Numbered from the stretch's first letter, positions 32,785-41,285 are shown. The stretch: DNA of 49,131 nucleotides from Gammaproteobacteria bacterium (GCA_009908385.1 JAAAPE010000147.1:1-49131); one strand, 5' to 3'. The notes: generated by a model from the letters alone, not told the origin. Made by a program: numbers and translations.

Positions 32785-33319
32785 CCGCCTGCAGGACGTC
32801 CTCGCCCGGCTGCCAGTTGCAGGGGCAGAGCTCGTCGGTCTGCAGGGCGTCGAGGATGCGCAGGACTTCCTTGGGGTTGCGGCCCACGCTCATATCGGTG
32901 ACCGACACGTGGCGGATGATGCCCTGCGGGTCGACCAGGAAGGTCGCACGGGTGGCCACGCCTTCTTCGGCGTGCAGGATACCCAGAGCCGAACTCAGTT
33001 CGCGCTTGACGTCGGCAAGCATCGGGATCTTGAGATCCTTCAGATCTTCGTGGTGCTGGCGCCAGGCCAGGTGCACGAATTCGGTGTCGGTGCTGGCCGC
33101 CAGAACCTGGCAGTCACGATCGGCGAATTCGTCCGCCAGGTCGCTGAACGCCTTGATTTCCGTCGGGCAGACAAACGTGAAGTCCTTCGGATAGAAGAAA
33201 ACCAGCTGCCAGTTGCCTTCGTAGGTGTTGTTGTCGATATCGGTGAAGGCGGATTCCATTTCGGTATCCACGGTAGCCTTCAGCTTGTAGTTGGGGAACT
33301 TGTCACCAATCGTCAGCAT
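32780..33319 (-). CDS. ahpC: Alkyl hydroperoxide reductase AhpC (two-Cys peroxiredoxin)
   Basis: A 179-residue cytoplasmic peroxiredoxin. The peroxidatic Cys51 is in [13 protein letters not shown]. The C-terminal [13 protein letters not shown] carries Cys165 and Cys167, the arrangement of the AhpD-dependent (mycobacterial-type) AhpC branch rather than the AhpF-dependent E. coli type. The partner AhpD downstream is truncated. AAAGGAG lies 10 nt before the ATG. It is transcribed divergently from oxyR, so peroxide induction by OxyR is expected. Confidence 0.94.
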   Translation of the reverse strand: MLTIGDKFPNYKLKATVDTEMESAFTDIDNNTYEGNWQLVFFYPKDFTFVCPTEIKAFSDLADEFADRDCQVLAASTDTEFVHLAWRQHHEDLKDLKIPMLADVKRELSSALGILHAEEGVATRATFLVDPQGIIRHVSVTDMSVGRNPKEVLRILDALQTDELCPCNWQPGEDVLQAA

Positions 33320-33420
33320 TTACTTGAAACTCCTTTATATCCAGTGACTTAATTTGATGCATACGGAATGCTTGAATTGGCCGCCATACCCAGGACCGGG
33401 GCGCTGCAAGGCGCTTACAA

Positions 33421-33457
33421 ATTGATTGTCCTAATGGTTGTCATAGTTACTTGATAT
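33421..33457 (+). promoter_or_regulatory. Predicted OxyR binding site
   Basis: ATTG-N7-TAAT-N7-ATAG-N7-ATAT matches the OxyR pattern ATAG-N7-CTAT-N7-ATAG-N7-CTAT at 12 of 16 positions with exact 11-bp periodicity. It overlaps the putative oxyR -10 (33455-33460), which fits autorepression, and lies about 100 nt upstream of the ahpC start, a plausible activating position. Confidence 0.6.
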
Positions 33458-33460
33458 GAT
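33455..33460 (+). promoter_or_regulatory. -10 box for a probably leaderless oxyR mRNA
   Basis: TATGAT with seven bases before ATG 33468, and no Shine-Dalgarno. The spacing puts the transcript start at the start codon. It overlaps the predicted OxyR operator. Confidence 0.5.
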
Positions 33461-33467
33461 GCCGCGC

Positions 33468-34382
33468 ATGAACCTCCGCGCCCTCCAGTACCTCGTCGCG
33501 TTGGCCGACGTCCGCCACTTTTCACGGGCCGCTGAGCGCTGTCACGTCAGTCAACCCACGCTGAGTACGCAGATCCGGAAGCTCGAGGACGAACTGGAAG
33601 TCCAGATGGTCGAACGCCATCCCCGGCAGGTGATGCTCACGCCGGTGGGCGAGGAAATCGTCAGCCGCGCCCGCAACCTCCTGGGCGAAATGGACGCTAT
33701 CCGATCGATTGCGCGCCGTTCCCGCGATCCGCACAGCGGCACCGTCCGCATCGGCATCTTTCCCACCCTGGCGCCCTATTTCCTGCCCCATGTCATTCCC
33801 AGGGTGCGACAGACCTTCCCGCGGCTGACGCTGCGACTCTACGAGGAGAAAACCGAGGACGTCATCCACATGCTCGGCGAAGGCCAGCTGGACGCCGGGC
33901 TGCTTGCCCTGCCCCTGTCGGAGGACTGGCTGGAGCAACGCACGCTGTTCGAAGAACCTTTCGTTCTGGCACTGCCGGCCAACCATCCGCTGGCCGTCAA
34001 CAGCGAAGTGCGCATGGAGGACCTGGCCGATCAGGAGCTGTTGCTCCTCGAAGACGGCCATTGCCTGCGCGAACAGGCGCTGGAAGTCTGCCACTTGACC
34101 GGCGCCCATGAAAAGCTCGATTTCCATGCCACCAGCATGGAAACGCTGCGGCACATGGTCGCGGCCAATACCGGCATCACGCTGATGCCCACCCTGTCGA
34201 TCAAGCCCCCTCTGGCCAGCACCGACAATCTGGTGACCCGGCCCTTCAGGGAACCCGGGCCGAAGCGCACGATCGCCATGGTCTGGCGCAGATCATCGGC
34301 GCTTGCCGATTTCCTCGAGGAACTGGCCGGGATTTTCGCCGCGATCGATCCGGAACTGCTTACGCCGCCCAGGCACGACTGA
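33468..34382 (+). CDS. oxyR: Hydrogen-peroxide-responsive LysR-type regulator OxyR
   Basis: A 304-residue LysR-family activator. The N-terminal winged helix is MNLRALQYLVALADVRHFSR followed by AAERCHVSQPTLSTQIRKLE. The sensing loop LLEDGHCLREQALEVCHL carries both redox cysteines; counted from ATG 33468 they are Cys199 and Cys208, the same numbers as in E. coli OxyR. This supports that start over the in-frame ATGs at 33456 and 33459. Peroxide would form the 199-208 disulfide and activate ahpC, which is divergent. A predicted binding site overlaps its own promoter. Confidence 0.95.
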   Translation: MNLRALQYLVALADVRHFSRAAERCHVSQPTLSTQIRKLEDELEVQMVERHPRQVMLTPVGEEIVSRARNLLGEMDAIRSIARRSRDPHSGTVRIGIFPTLAPYFLPHVIPRVRQTFPRLTLRLYEEKTEDVIHMLGEGQLDAGLLALPLSEDWLEQRTLFEEPFVLALPANHPLAVNSEVRMEDLADQELLLLEDGHCLREQALEVCHLTGAHEKLDFHATSMETLRHMVAANTGITLMPTLSIKPPLASTDNLVTRPFREPGPKRTIAMVWRRSSALADFLEELAGIFAAIDPELLTPPRHD

Positions 34383-34425
34383 AGCAACCGAAGGCGAGGG
34401 TCGTTTCCGGCCCAGGCGACCAACC

Positions 34426-35541
34426 TCAGGGCGAACCGGATTCCTCCGGCGCGACAAGAAGATACTCGGTCGTTGGCCTCAAGCGATCGAAACGCTCCCC
34501 GGCCAGGGCGAACTGCCAGGGCGACAGTCGACCATCGACGGCCACCACATCGATTTCCCGCGCGGTCCGTTCCGCGCCGGTGGCCGCGGGAGAGTCGCTT
34601 GCATCAGCATCGGCGGATCCGCTCTCGGCATCCGCGGACTGAGCGTCACCGCCACGCCCACGCTCGTCGAGACCAACCCGGAAATGGACCCAGCTGCCCG
34701 ATTCGTCGGAAAAGCTGATCGCCGTGAAAACCATCCCGTCGCGCGTTGCAAAGACCGTCTCGACCGCATCCTCGGGTACCAGCCCGGGATCGTGCGGACG
34801 CACGCCGGTCATGTTGAGCCTGGCCAGCGCGTTCGCGGTCTGCCTGAGCTGCCAGGCGGGCTCGACTTCGCGCCCGGGCGGCGCGTCCAGCATGACCCAC
34901 GTGCCGCCCGCTTCGTCCGCCGGGCGCAGATCGACCTCGTCGCCGTCGCCGTGGCGCACTGTCACCGACTCGATGTCCTCGACCGGAATGTCCATGATCG
35001 CGCGCTCGAGCCACTCGATGCGTTCGACCGGAAGATCGATATCCTGATCGGTCAGCCAGGCGCGCGTTTCTTCGGCCAGGCGCACGTAGCGGCCGATACC
35101 GGCCGGATCCCGCTCACCGACGATCAGGCCCGGGAGCTGCGAGCCGGGAAAGCGGATGACCACGCCGCTGCCCTCGCCCGAACCCGGATCGGCAACGCCC
35201 AGGCGGCCGTACCAGTCCGCCCGGTCGGTCCTGCCCTCCAGGCGAGTCGCCCGCGCCAGGTCGCGCAGCAGATCGTGAATGCGGGCGAAATCGGCCTCGT
35301 AGTCGTGCATTTCGCGCATGCGCCAGCGCTCGCGCTCACGATGCAGGGTCGCAACGGTCTCACCGTCCGGCGCGACGATCTCGAGCGCGTCGACGTCGTT
35401 GATCCCGTCGGCCAGCCCGGGCAGGAGCGCCGTGTCGTCGGCGAGCGTCGGGGACGGATCGGGCCGGCCCACCAGCACCAGCGCCAGCATGAGCGCCAGC
35501 ACCGTCCCCACACCGAGAATGATCAGCTTCTTCGCGTTCAT
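34426..35541 (-). CDS. DUF4340 protein of a Gld-type ABC operon
   Basis: A 371-residue protein with an N-terminal signal anchor (KLIILGVGTVLALMLALVLV) and a large periplasmic domain of DUF4340 type: ALEIVAPDGETVATLHRERE, RWRMREMHDYEADFARIHDL, then repeated beta units (GRYVRLAEETRAWLTDQDID). A Ser/Ala/Asp-rich insert lies near residues 300-325. DUF4340 genes commonly follow GldG-like genes. Its ATG overlaps the stop of the GldG-like gene by 4 nt, making it the last gene of this operon. Function within the complex is unknown. Confidence 0.85.
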   Translation of the reverse strand: MNAKKLIILGVGTVLALMLALVLVGRPDPSPTLADDTALLPGLADGINDVDALEIVAPDGETVATLHRERERWRMREMHDYEADFARIHDLLRDLARATRLEGRTDRADWYGRLGVADPGSGEGSGVVIRFPGSQLPGLIVGERDPAGIGRYVRLAEETRAWLTDQDIDLPVERIEWLERAIMDIPVEDIESVTVRHGDGDEVDLRPADEAGGTWVMLDAPPGREVEPAWQLRQTANALARLNMTGVRPHDPGLVPEDAVETVFATRDGMVFTAISFSDESGSWVHFRVGLDERGRGGDAQSADAESGSADADASDSPAATGAERTAREIDVVAVDGRLSPWQFALAGERFDRLRPTTEYLLVAPEESGSP

Positions 35542-37424
35542 GCCGCTTTACCTCGTCGCTCCTGCCGCGCCCGCCGGAGATTTCGGCGCCGCCAGGCCAT
35601 GGCGAGGGCGAAGAGCGTGACCAGGGCGGGCATCAGCGCGATGTTGATCATCTTGATGCGGGTGCCGAGCGCTTCGATGTCCTCGTCGAGCTCGCGCCGC
35701 ACCTGGCGGAGCTGGCGCCGGATTTCCACCCGCTGTTCCATGAATCGGTCGATCTCGGCCTCCTGTTCCTCGGTCAGGATGTCCAGATCCGTGTCGCCCC
35801 GCGCCTGCTGAAGCTCGGTGAGGCGCTGTTCGGTTTCGGCCAGTTCGGCTTCCAGGCGCTGCTCGGTGGCGCGCAGGTTCTGCTCGGCCTCGCGTCGAAG
35901 CGATTCGACCAGCGTGAAGGGGCGGTTCGAGGTCGCCCGGGAACGAACGCTGATGAGGTCTGCGTTGCCGATCAGGTTGTCGATGGCGTTGATCACGAAA
36001 TCGCCGTTGTCCGCGAAGGGCTCGAGCATGGTCGTGTTGAAAAAGCGCTGCCGGGACACCCAGTAACGGTCCGCGAGCATATCGACGTCGGCGACCACGA
36101 TGGCGTTCAGCGCATAGGGCGAGGTGTTCCCGGAAGCGGCCTGCTGTTCGCTCGAGTCCCCGCCCTCGCCCGCGAAGGCACGCGGCACGTCGCCTTCCAG
36201 ACGGGCGGCCAGGGTGTAGCGTTCGCCGGTGGCACCCATTTGATCGATCAATTCCGACGGGTCGGACAGGAACTGCAGGCGCTCCACGTCGAGCATGCCC
36301 GCCTGCTCGCTGGAGTGCATCAGCGTTTGCAGCGTGAGCGGGCTGTCTTCCGCCAGGTCCAGGCGGCCGGCGCTGGCGAGGTTGACCGCGTCGAGCTCGC
36401 CCGTGATGACGTCGTCACTGCTCATGTTGTCGGCCGTCACGCCGAGAATGCCCACGTGCCGCACCGGCCGCTGGCTCTGCGCGGTGTTGACCTGCAGGGC
36501 GAGCCCGGCATCGGCCACGAAACGATCGCCGGTGAATTCCACGCCCCATGCTTCGAACAGCGGCGCGAGATCGGAACCGCGATCCATGTTCATGGCCGCC
36601 ATCGGGTCGTTGGGATTGGCCGGCACGGCGGACTCCGCATAGGGGTCGACGAAGGCCAGAAGCCGCCCGCCCCCGGCCAGGAAACGCTCGATATCGGCAA
36701 GCAGCGCGTCGTTGAGGTCCTGCGGGTGCACCAGGACGAGGACGTCCAGGTCGTCGGGCAGGGCCTCGTCTTCCGCGGTCACCGACTCCACCTCGAACAT
36801 CTCGTTGATCTGCTCGTGAATCGCCCAGGGTTCGCGCTGCTGCCCGGTCTGCATATCCATGCCGCCATCCATGTCGATGCCGCTGAGCAGCGCCGCGCGG
36901 GGCTTGTCCGGCCGGCTGAGCAGGTAGACCATCCGGGCCAGCTCGTACTCCAGGAACTGCTCGCGTGCCGGAGACAGGAAGGGGAGCACTTCGAGGCCAT
37001 CGATCATGTTGGTGCCGACGATCCCGAGGTAGAGGCTGTCGCCACCGCTGCCGACCGGCACCGCTTCTAGTCCGTAACTCGCAGCCTGGTCCTCGGCCTC
37101 GCTGAACGGCTCCGGGTCGATGCGCCGAACACGCAGTTCACCGTCGGCCTGCTCGGCCATTTCGTCGAGCAACTCCTGAACACGACGGGCGAAGTTGCGC
37201 ACCATCGGCAGATCCGCGCTTGCATCTTCGCTGAAATAGAACTCCAGCGTGACCGGCTCCTCGAGGTCTTCGAGAATGTTCTTCGTTCCGGAGCTGAGCG
37301 TATAGAGACCCTGTTCGGTCAGGTCCACGCGCATGCCGCGCAGCGCGGCGCCACCGAGAATGGTGAGAGCCAGGAAGAGGATCGCAAGCAGGATCAGCCC
37401 GGTTGCACTGTAGACGTTCTTCAT
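35538..37424 (-). CDS. GldG-like ABC auxiliary protein
   Basis: A 628-residue protein with an N-terminal TM segment (TGLILLAILFLALTILGGAA), a periplasmic ABC_transp_aux/DUF4350-like domain (VDLTEQGLYTLSSGTKNILE; VTLEFYFSEDASADLP; LARMVYLLSRPDKPRAALLS; DVLVLVHPQDLNDALLADIE; GGRLLAFVDPYAES), a long Glu/Arg coiled coil (about 510-595), and a C-terminal TM segment (NIALMPALVTLFALAMAWRR). This is the GldG architecture. It works with the permease and ATPase encoded upstream. It lies 3 nt from the permease gene. Confidence 0.87.
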   Translation of the reverse strand: MKNVYSATGLILLAILFLALTILGGAALRGMRVDLTEQGLYTLSSGTKNILEDLEEPVTLEFYFSEDASADLPMVRNFARRVQELLDEMAEQADGELRVRRIDPEPFSEAEDQAASYGLEAVPVGSGGDSLYLGIVGTNMIDGLEVLPFLSPAREQFLEYELARMVYLLSRPDKPRAALLSGIDMDGGMDMQTGQQREPWAIHEQINEMFEVESVTAEDEALPDDLDVLVLVHPQDLNDALLADIERFLAGGGRLLAFVDPYAESAVPANPNDPMAAMNMDRGSDLAPLFEAWGVEFTGDRFVADAGLALQVNTAQSQRPVRHVGILGVTADNMSSDDVITGELDAVNLASAGRLDLAEDSPLTLQTLMHSSEQAGMLDVERLQFLSDPSELIDQMGATGERYTLAARLEGDVPRAFAGEGGDSSEQQAASGNTSPYALNAIVVADVDMLADRYWVSRQRFFNTTMLEPFADNGDFVINAIDNLIGNADLISVRSRATSNRPFTLVESLRREAEQNLRATEQRLEAELAETEQRLTELQQARGDTDLDILTEEQEAEIDRFMEQRVEIRRQLRQVRRELDEDIEALGTRIKMINIALMPALVTLFALAMAWRRRNLRRARQERRGKAA

Positions 37425-37427
37425 GAC

Positions 37428-38168
37428 TCAATCCGCCTTCTTCAGTTCGAGCACGATGCGATTGGCCAGCAGCCAGAAGCCGATGACCAGGGCGAAGTAC
37501 ATCAGGTCGCGCAGGTCGATCACACCCCGGGAGATCGAATTGAAGTGCACCAGGAAGCTCAGGTTGGCCACACCGTCGAGAAGCACCTGCGGCATCCAGC
37601 CCCGAAACAGGTCGAGCACCATCGGCAGGCCCGACAGCAGGAATCCGAAGCAGACCACGACCGAGAGGATGAACGCCACGACCTGGTTGCGCGTCACGGC
37701 CGAGAGCGCCTCGCTGATGGCGAGCATGCCGCCTGCCATGAGCCAGCTTCCGACGTAGGCGGCCGCGATCACGCCGTTGTCCGGATCGCCCAGGACGTTG
37801 ACGGTAATCCACATGGGGAAGGTCAGCAGTAAGGCGAGACCGACGAACAGCCAGGCGGCGAGGAACTTGCCGAGCACGGCCTCGCCGATGGTCAGCGGGA
37901 GGGTCAGCAGCAGCTCGACCGTGCCGTACTTGCGTTCCTCCGCCCAGAGGCGCATGCCCACAGCGGGCACCAGGAACAGGTAGAGCCACGGATGGAAGCG
38001 GAAGAAGGGCTCCAGATCGGCGATACCACGTTCGTAGAACCCGCCAAGATAGAAGGTGAAGGCCGCCGACATCACCAGGAAAATGACGATGAAGACGTAG
38101 GCCACCGGCGTGGCGAAGTAGCCCACGAGCTCACGGCGCATGATGGTCCGGACATTGCTGAGCTTCAT
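37428..38168 (-). CDS. GldF-like ABC transporter permease
   Basis: A 246-residue inner-membrane permease of the ABC-2/GldF type with about six TM segments (for example VAYVFIVIFLVMSAAFTFYL, LYLFLVPAVGMRLWAEE, VVAFILSVVVCFGFLLSG). The conserved RLWAEERKYGTVELLLTLPL loop, the ABC-2 coupling region, is present. The ATG overlaps the ATPase stop by 4 nt, giving the order ATPase, permease, GldG-like, DUF4340. The transported substrate is unknown. Confidence 0.9.
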   Translation of the reverse strand: MKLSNVRTIMRRELVGYFATPVAYVFIVIFLVMSAAFTFYLGGFYERGIADLEPFFRFHPWLYLFLVPAVGMRLWAEERKYGTVELLLTLPLTIGEAVLGKFLAAWLFVGLALLLTFPMWITVNVLGDPDNGVIAAAYVGSWLMAGGMLAISEALSAVTRNQVVAFILSVVVCFGFLLSGLPMVLDLFRGWMPQVLLDGVANLSFLVHFNSISRGVIDLRDLMYFALVIGFWLLANRIVLELKKAD

Positions 38169-39085
38169 GCCGCCTCCTCGCGCGTGATGGTGCGGAACAC
38201 TTCATCGAGCCGACCCGGCTCGTACTGGAGCTGCTGGACCGGCCAGTTCTCCTCCTCGATCACCCGGCTGACCGCCTGGAACAGGTTGCCGCGGCCGGAG
38301 GGGAAAACGGTCACCCGGGCGTTGCGGAGTTCCACCTCGCGCGCTTCGTCGAGCCGGCCCAGCCTGGAGGCCGCGCGCTCGGGGTCGTCGACGTGCAGGG
38401 TCACGGCGTTGTGGTAGCGCGAGCGCGCCAGCAGTCCGGCCGGCGTGTCGTCGGCGAGCAGGCGCCCGCGCGCGATGATCATCGCCCGGCTGCACAACGC
38501 GTCGACCTCCTCGAGAATGTGGGTTGAGATGACGATGATCTTGTCCGGCGCCATCTCGCGGATGAGTTGCCTCACCTGCTGCTTTTGATTGGGGTCGAGG
38601 CCGTCGGTCGGCTCGTCGAGGATGAGCACGGGCGGGTCGTGCAGGATGGCCTGCGCCAGGCCCACGCGGCGCTTGAAGCCCTTGGAAAGCGTTTCGATCG
38701 TCTGTTGCATGACAGCGCCGAGCTCCAGCCTCGCGCTCGCGTCGGCGACACGCCCGACTCGGTCATCGCCCGTGATGCCGCGGGCGTCGGCGATGAAATG
38801 AAGAAACTGCGAGACGGTCAGCTCGCCGTAGAGCGGTGCCCCCTCGGGCAGGTAGCCGATCATCCGACGCGCCGCCACCGAGTCGTTCCTGATGTCGTGC
38901 CCGAACACTTCGGCCGTTCCGGCAGTGGGCGAGAGGAAACCGGTGAGCATTTTCATCGTGGTGGACTTGCCGGCCCCGTTGGGACCGAGGAAGCCGAGGA
39001 CGGTTCCGGGTTCCACCTCGAAGGAGATGTCGTCGACGGCCAGCAGTGGGCCGAAGCGACGGGTCAGGTTCCTGGCTGCAAGCAT
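38165..39085 (-). CDS. GldA-like ABC transporter ATP-binding protein
   Basis: A 306-residue ATPase. Walker A GPNGAGKSTT, Q-loop region GYLPEGAPLYGELTV, signature LSKGFKRRVGLAQAI, Walker B and Glu in VLILDEPTDGLDP, and switch His in IISTHILEEV are all present (ISTHILEEV in exact spelling). The C-terminal extra domain is typical of ABC-2 exporters. The frame opens at 39160, but ATG 39085 (MLAARNLTRRFG) is the family N-terminus. First gene of the four-gene operon. In Bacteroidetes the related Gld transporter serves gliding motility; here the role is unknown. Confidence 0.9.
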   Translation of the reverse strand: MLAARNLTRRFGPLLAVDDISFEVEPGTVLGFLGPNGAGKSTTMKMLTGFLSPTAGTAEVFGHDIRNDSVAARRMIGYLPEGAPLYGELTVSQFLHFIADARGITGDDRVGRVADASARLELGAVMQQTIETLSKGFKRRVGLAQAILHDPPVLILDEPTDGLDPNQKQQVRQLIREMAPDKIIVISTHILEEVDALCSRAMIIARGRLLADDTPAGLLARSRYHNAVTLHVDDPERAASRLGRLDEAREVELRNARVTVFPSGRGNLFQAVSRVIEEENWPVQQLQYEPGRLDEVFRTITREEAA

Positions 39086-39257
39086 CCGTCCGTTCTCTTC
39101 TGGTTGGTCGTTGAACAAGTGCCGCCCCGGCGCTATAGGGACAGGATTGCGATTTTTCAAGACCGCCCGGATTCGAGGCGAGTTCCCCCACGCGGCCCAT
39201 TCCGGACTCTAACAGGTCTTTCCCCGGGGGCGGGAAGCGGTTACGTTATCTCCCGGT

Positions 39258-40322
39258 ATGGAACCGACAATCCTCGATCACCTTCCCGACGGCCTGCTCG
39301 ACCGGCCGGCCAGCCGCCTGCACGAAGTGCTCGACGGGCCCACCCTCGTTCACCTGCCCGGGCGCCGCCCTCGGCCCCTGTTCGTGTGCGTGCTCCAGCA
39401 CGGCAACGAGATTTCGGGCTGGGAGGCCGTCCGGCGATTGCTCAAGGGCCGCTACAGCCGTGACCCGCTGCCGCGCAGCCTGATCCTGCTGATCGCCAAT
39501 GTTCGCGCCGCGTCGCGAAATCGCCGCTACCTCTCCGATCAGCCCGACTACAACCGCTGCTGGCCGGGCTCGGACACCGAACGGGGCGAAGTGCACGAGC
39601 TGTTCGCCCGAATCACCGAACACGTCCGCGCACAGAAGCCGCTGGCCAGCATCGACATCCACAACAATACCGGGGAGAACCCGCACTACGCGGCGATCAA
39701 CCGCATCGAGCCGGCCCACCTGCGCCTCGCCTCGCTGTTCTCGCGGACCGTTCTCTATTTCACGCAGCCCCGCGGCGTTCAGTCGATCGCCTTCGGCGAT
39801 TTCTGCCCGTCCGTGACGCTCGAATGCGGCCCGCCATCGCGCCTCGACGGCGCGGACCACGCCCTGTCCTACCTGTCTTCGATCCTCAACGCCGAGGAAC
39901 TCGACGCGCGCCCCCCGTCGCCGGAGGATATCGAGTTGTTCCAGATGGTGGCGACGGTCAACATGCCCCCGGCGCACTCGTTCAGCTTTCGGCCCGACGG
40001 GTCGGATATCGTGCTCAGGGAGGATCTCGACCAACTCAACTTTCGGGAGCTGCCGCCGGGCACGCGACTGGGTCACGTCAACGCCCCGGTCGATACCGCC
40101 CTGCTCGTTCGCGGCCACGACGAGGTCGACACCTCGACCGTCTGGTTCAACGTGGACAAAGGCGATATCCTCACCAGCAGGCCGATGATGCCGGCCATGC
40201 TCACGACCGACGAGCGCGTCATCCGGCAGGACTGCCTGTGCCACCTCATGGAGCGCATCCCGGCAGGACGGCACCCGACGGAGCCGGAAGAGTGGCACGA
40301 GCTTCCGGAGAGTCGACCGTGA
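39258..40322 (+). CDS. Succinylglutamate desuccinylase/aspartoacylase-family protein
   Basis: A 354-residue M14-like zinc hydrolase of the AstE/AspA family. Zinc ligands are in VLQHGNEISGWEAV (His and Glu) and the third in ASIDIHNNTGENPHYA. Substrate-binding Arg/Asn are in SRNRRYL and QPDYNRCWPG; CPSVTLECGPP supplies the catalytic Glu region. It should cleave an N-acyl amino acid or a similar amide; the exact substrate is not clear. It is not in an arginine succinyltransferase cluster, so true AstE function is doubtful. It diverges from the GldA-like gene. Confidence 0.83.
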   Translation: MEPTILDHLPDGLLDRPASRLHEVLDGPTLVHLPGRRPRPLFVCVLQHGNEISGWEAVRRLLKGRYSRDPLPRSLILLIANVRAASRNRRYLSDQPDYNRCWPGSDTERGEVHELFARITEHVRAQKPLASIDIHNNTGENPHYAAINRIEPAHLRLASLFSRTVLYFTQPRGVQSIAFGDFCPSVTLECGPPSRLDGADHALSYLSSILNAEELDARPPSPEDIELFQMVATVNMPPAHSFSFRPDGSDIVLREDLDQLNFRELPPGTRLGHVNAPVDTALLVRGHDEVDTSTVWFNVDKGDILTSRPMMPAMLTTDERVIRQDCLCHLMERIPAGRHPTEPEEWHELPESRP

Positions 40323-40350
40323 CAACTCGAAAGCCCAGGAGAATCGCAGC

Positions 40351-40560
40351 ATGAACCTGTTTTCCGCCCTGGTCGCCATCGCCGCCATCATCGGGATCGT
40401 GGCGGTGTCGCGGCACTGGTTCGAGTCCCGGCGCGGGCGCGGCATTGACCGCGAGCACCTCGAGCGCGTCGAAATCGAACTGCGCGAGCGAATCGAGACC
40501 CTCGAGCGCATCGTCACCGACCAGCGCGACAAGCTTCGCAAGCAGATCGATGACCTCTGA
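40351..40560 (+). CDS. Small membrane protein, PspB-like layout
   Basis: A 69-residue protein with one N-terminal TM helix (LFSALVAIAAIIGIVAV) followed by a charged coiled coil (EHLERVEIELRERIETLERI). The layout resembles phage-shock protein B and similar envelope-stress adaptors, although no psp gene is nearby. It overlaps the DUF502 gene by 11 nt and is 28 nt after the AstE-like gene, so all three are probably co-transcribed. Confidence 0.65.
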   Translation: MNLFSALVAIAAIIGIVAVSRHWFESRRGRGIDREHLERVEIELRERIETLERIVTDQRDKLRKQIDDL

Positions 40561-41158
40561 ACACGACGGCGCGGTCGCGCGCCTGGTCCGACTGTTCCTC
40601 AAGGGGCTGGGCACGATCATCCCGATCGCGCTCACGCTGCTGATCGTCTTCTGGCTGGCAGGCATCGCCGAGCGCGGCATCGGCTCGCTGATCAAGCTGG
40701 CGCTACCCGAGGAATGGTACGTCACGGGCATGGGACTGGTCGGGGGCATCGCCCTGGTCATCGCCATCGGCCTGCTCAGCCAGGTCTGGCTGTTCCAGAA
40801 ACTGATCGAGCTCGGGGAGGCCGTGCTCGACCGCATGCCGGTGATCAAGTCCGTCTTCAGGGCAACCAAGGATTTCGTCGAGTACTTCTCCAGCGACGAC
40901 GCCGAACGCTTCACCCAGGCCGTGATGGTGCGCCATCCCGACCTGAAGATCGGGTTGATGGGCTTCATTACCCGCGAGGACTTCTCGAACCTGCCCTTCG
41001 GCGAGGAAGGGGAAGTCGCCGTCTACCTGCCGCTGAGCTACCAGGTGGCGGGCTACACGATCTTCGTGCCGAAGGAATGGTGCGAACCCATGGACATTCC
41101 GTTCGAGGATGCCCTGCGCCTGATCCTGACCGCGGCGATGTCGCGGCGAGGAGGCTGA
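40550..41158 (+). CDS. DUF502 family membrane protein
   Basis: A 202-residue inner-membrane protein. Two TM helices (GLGTIIPIALTLLIVFWLAG and GLVGGIALVIAIGLLSQVWL) precede the DUF502 soluble domain: RMPVIKSVFRATKDFVEYFS, a strand like AVMVRHPDLKIGLMGFIT, and VAVYLPLSYQVAGYTIFVPK. The family is widespread and uncharacterised. ATG 40550 lies inside the end of the preceding small gene (11-nt overlap); earlier in-frame Met codons overlap that gene and lack homology. Confidence 0.88.
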   Translation: MTSEHDGAVARLVRLFLKGLGTIIPIALTLLIVFWLAGIAERGIGSLIKLALPEEWYVTGMGLVGGIALVIAIGLLSQVWLFQKLIELGEAVLDRMPVIKSVFRATKDFVEYFSSDDAERFTQAVMVRHPDLKIGLMGFITREDFSNLPFGEEGEVAVYLPLSYQVAGYTIFVPKEWCEPMDIPFEDALRLILTAAMSRRGG

Positions 41159-41164
41159 AGGAGC

Positions 41165-41285
41165 AGATCCGAAGCACGAAGCACCCGATCCGAGAACCGG
41201 CTTCGCCCAAAGACACCGGCCGGATTCGGGACTTCGAATTTCGTGCTTGTTTCGGACTTGGTGCTTCGAATTTCGAAATTGACCG
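41165..41285. repeat. Degenerate heptad repeat pair (TTCGNNN type) forming a hairpin
   Basis: On plus, 41233-41285 parses into heptads TTCGAAT, TTCGTGC, (TTGT), TTCGGAC, TTGGTGC, TTCGAAT, TTCGAAA, TTGACCG. The left flank read on the minus strand (about 41194-41167) gives CTCGGAT, CGGGTGC, TTCGTGC, TTCGGAT. The two halves are inverted and can pair imperfectly (about 19 of 28). The gap separates the convergent DUF502 and prpC genes. Confidence 0.6.

Noticed and set aside
39258-40322. Bona fide AstE of arginine catabolism
   Set aside because: Zinc motifs fit the family, but no astCADB genes are present, so only the family call is supported.
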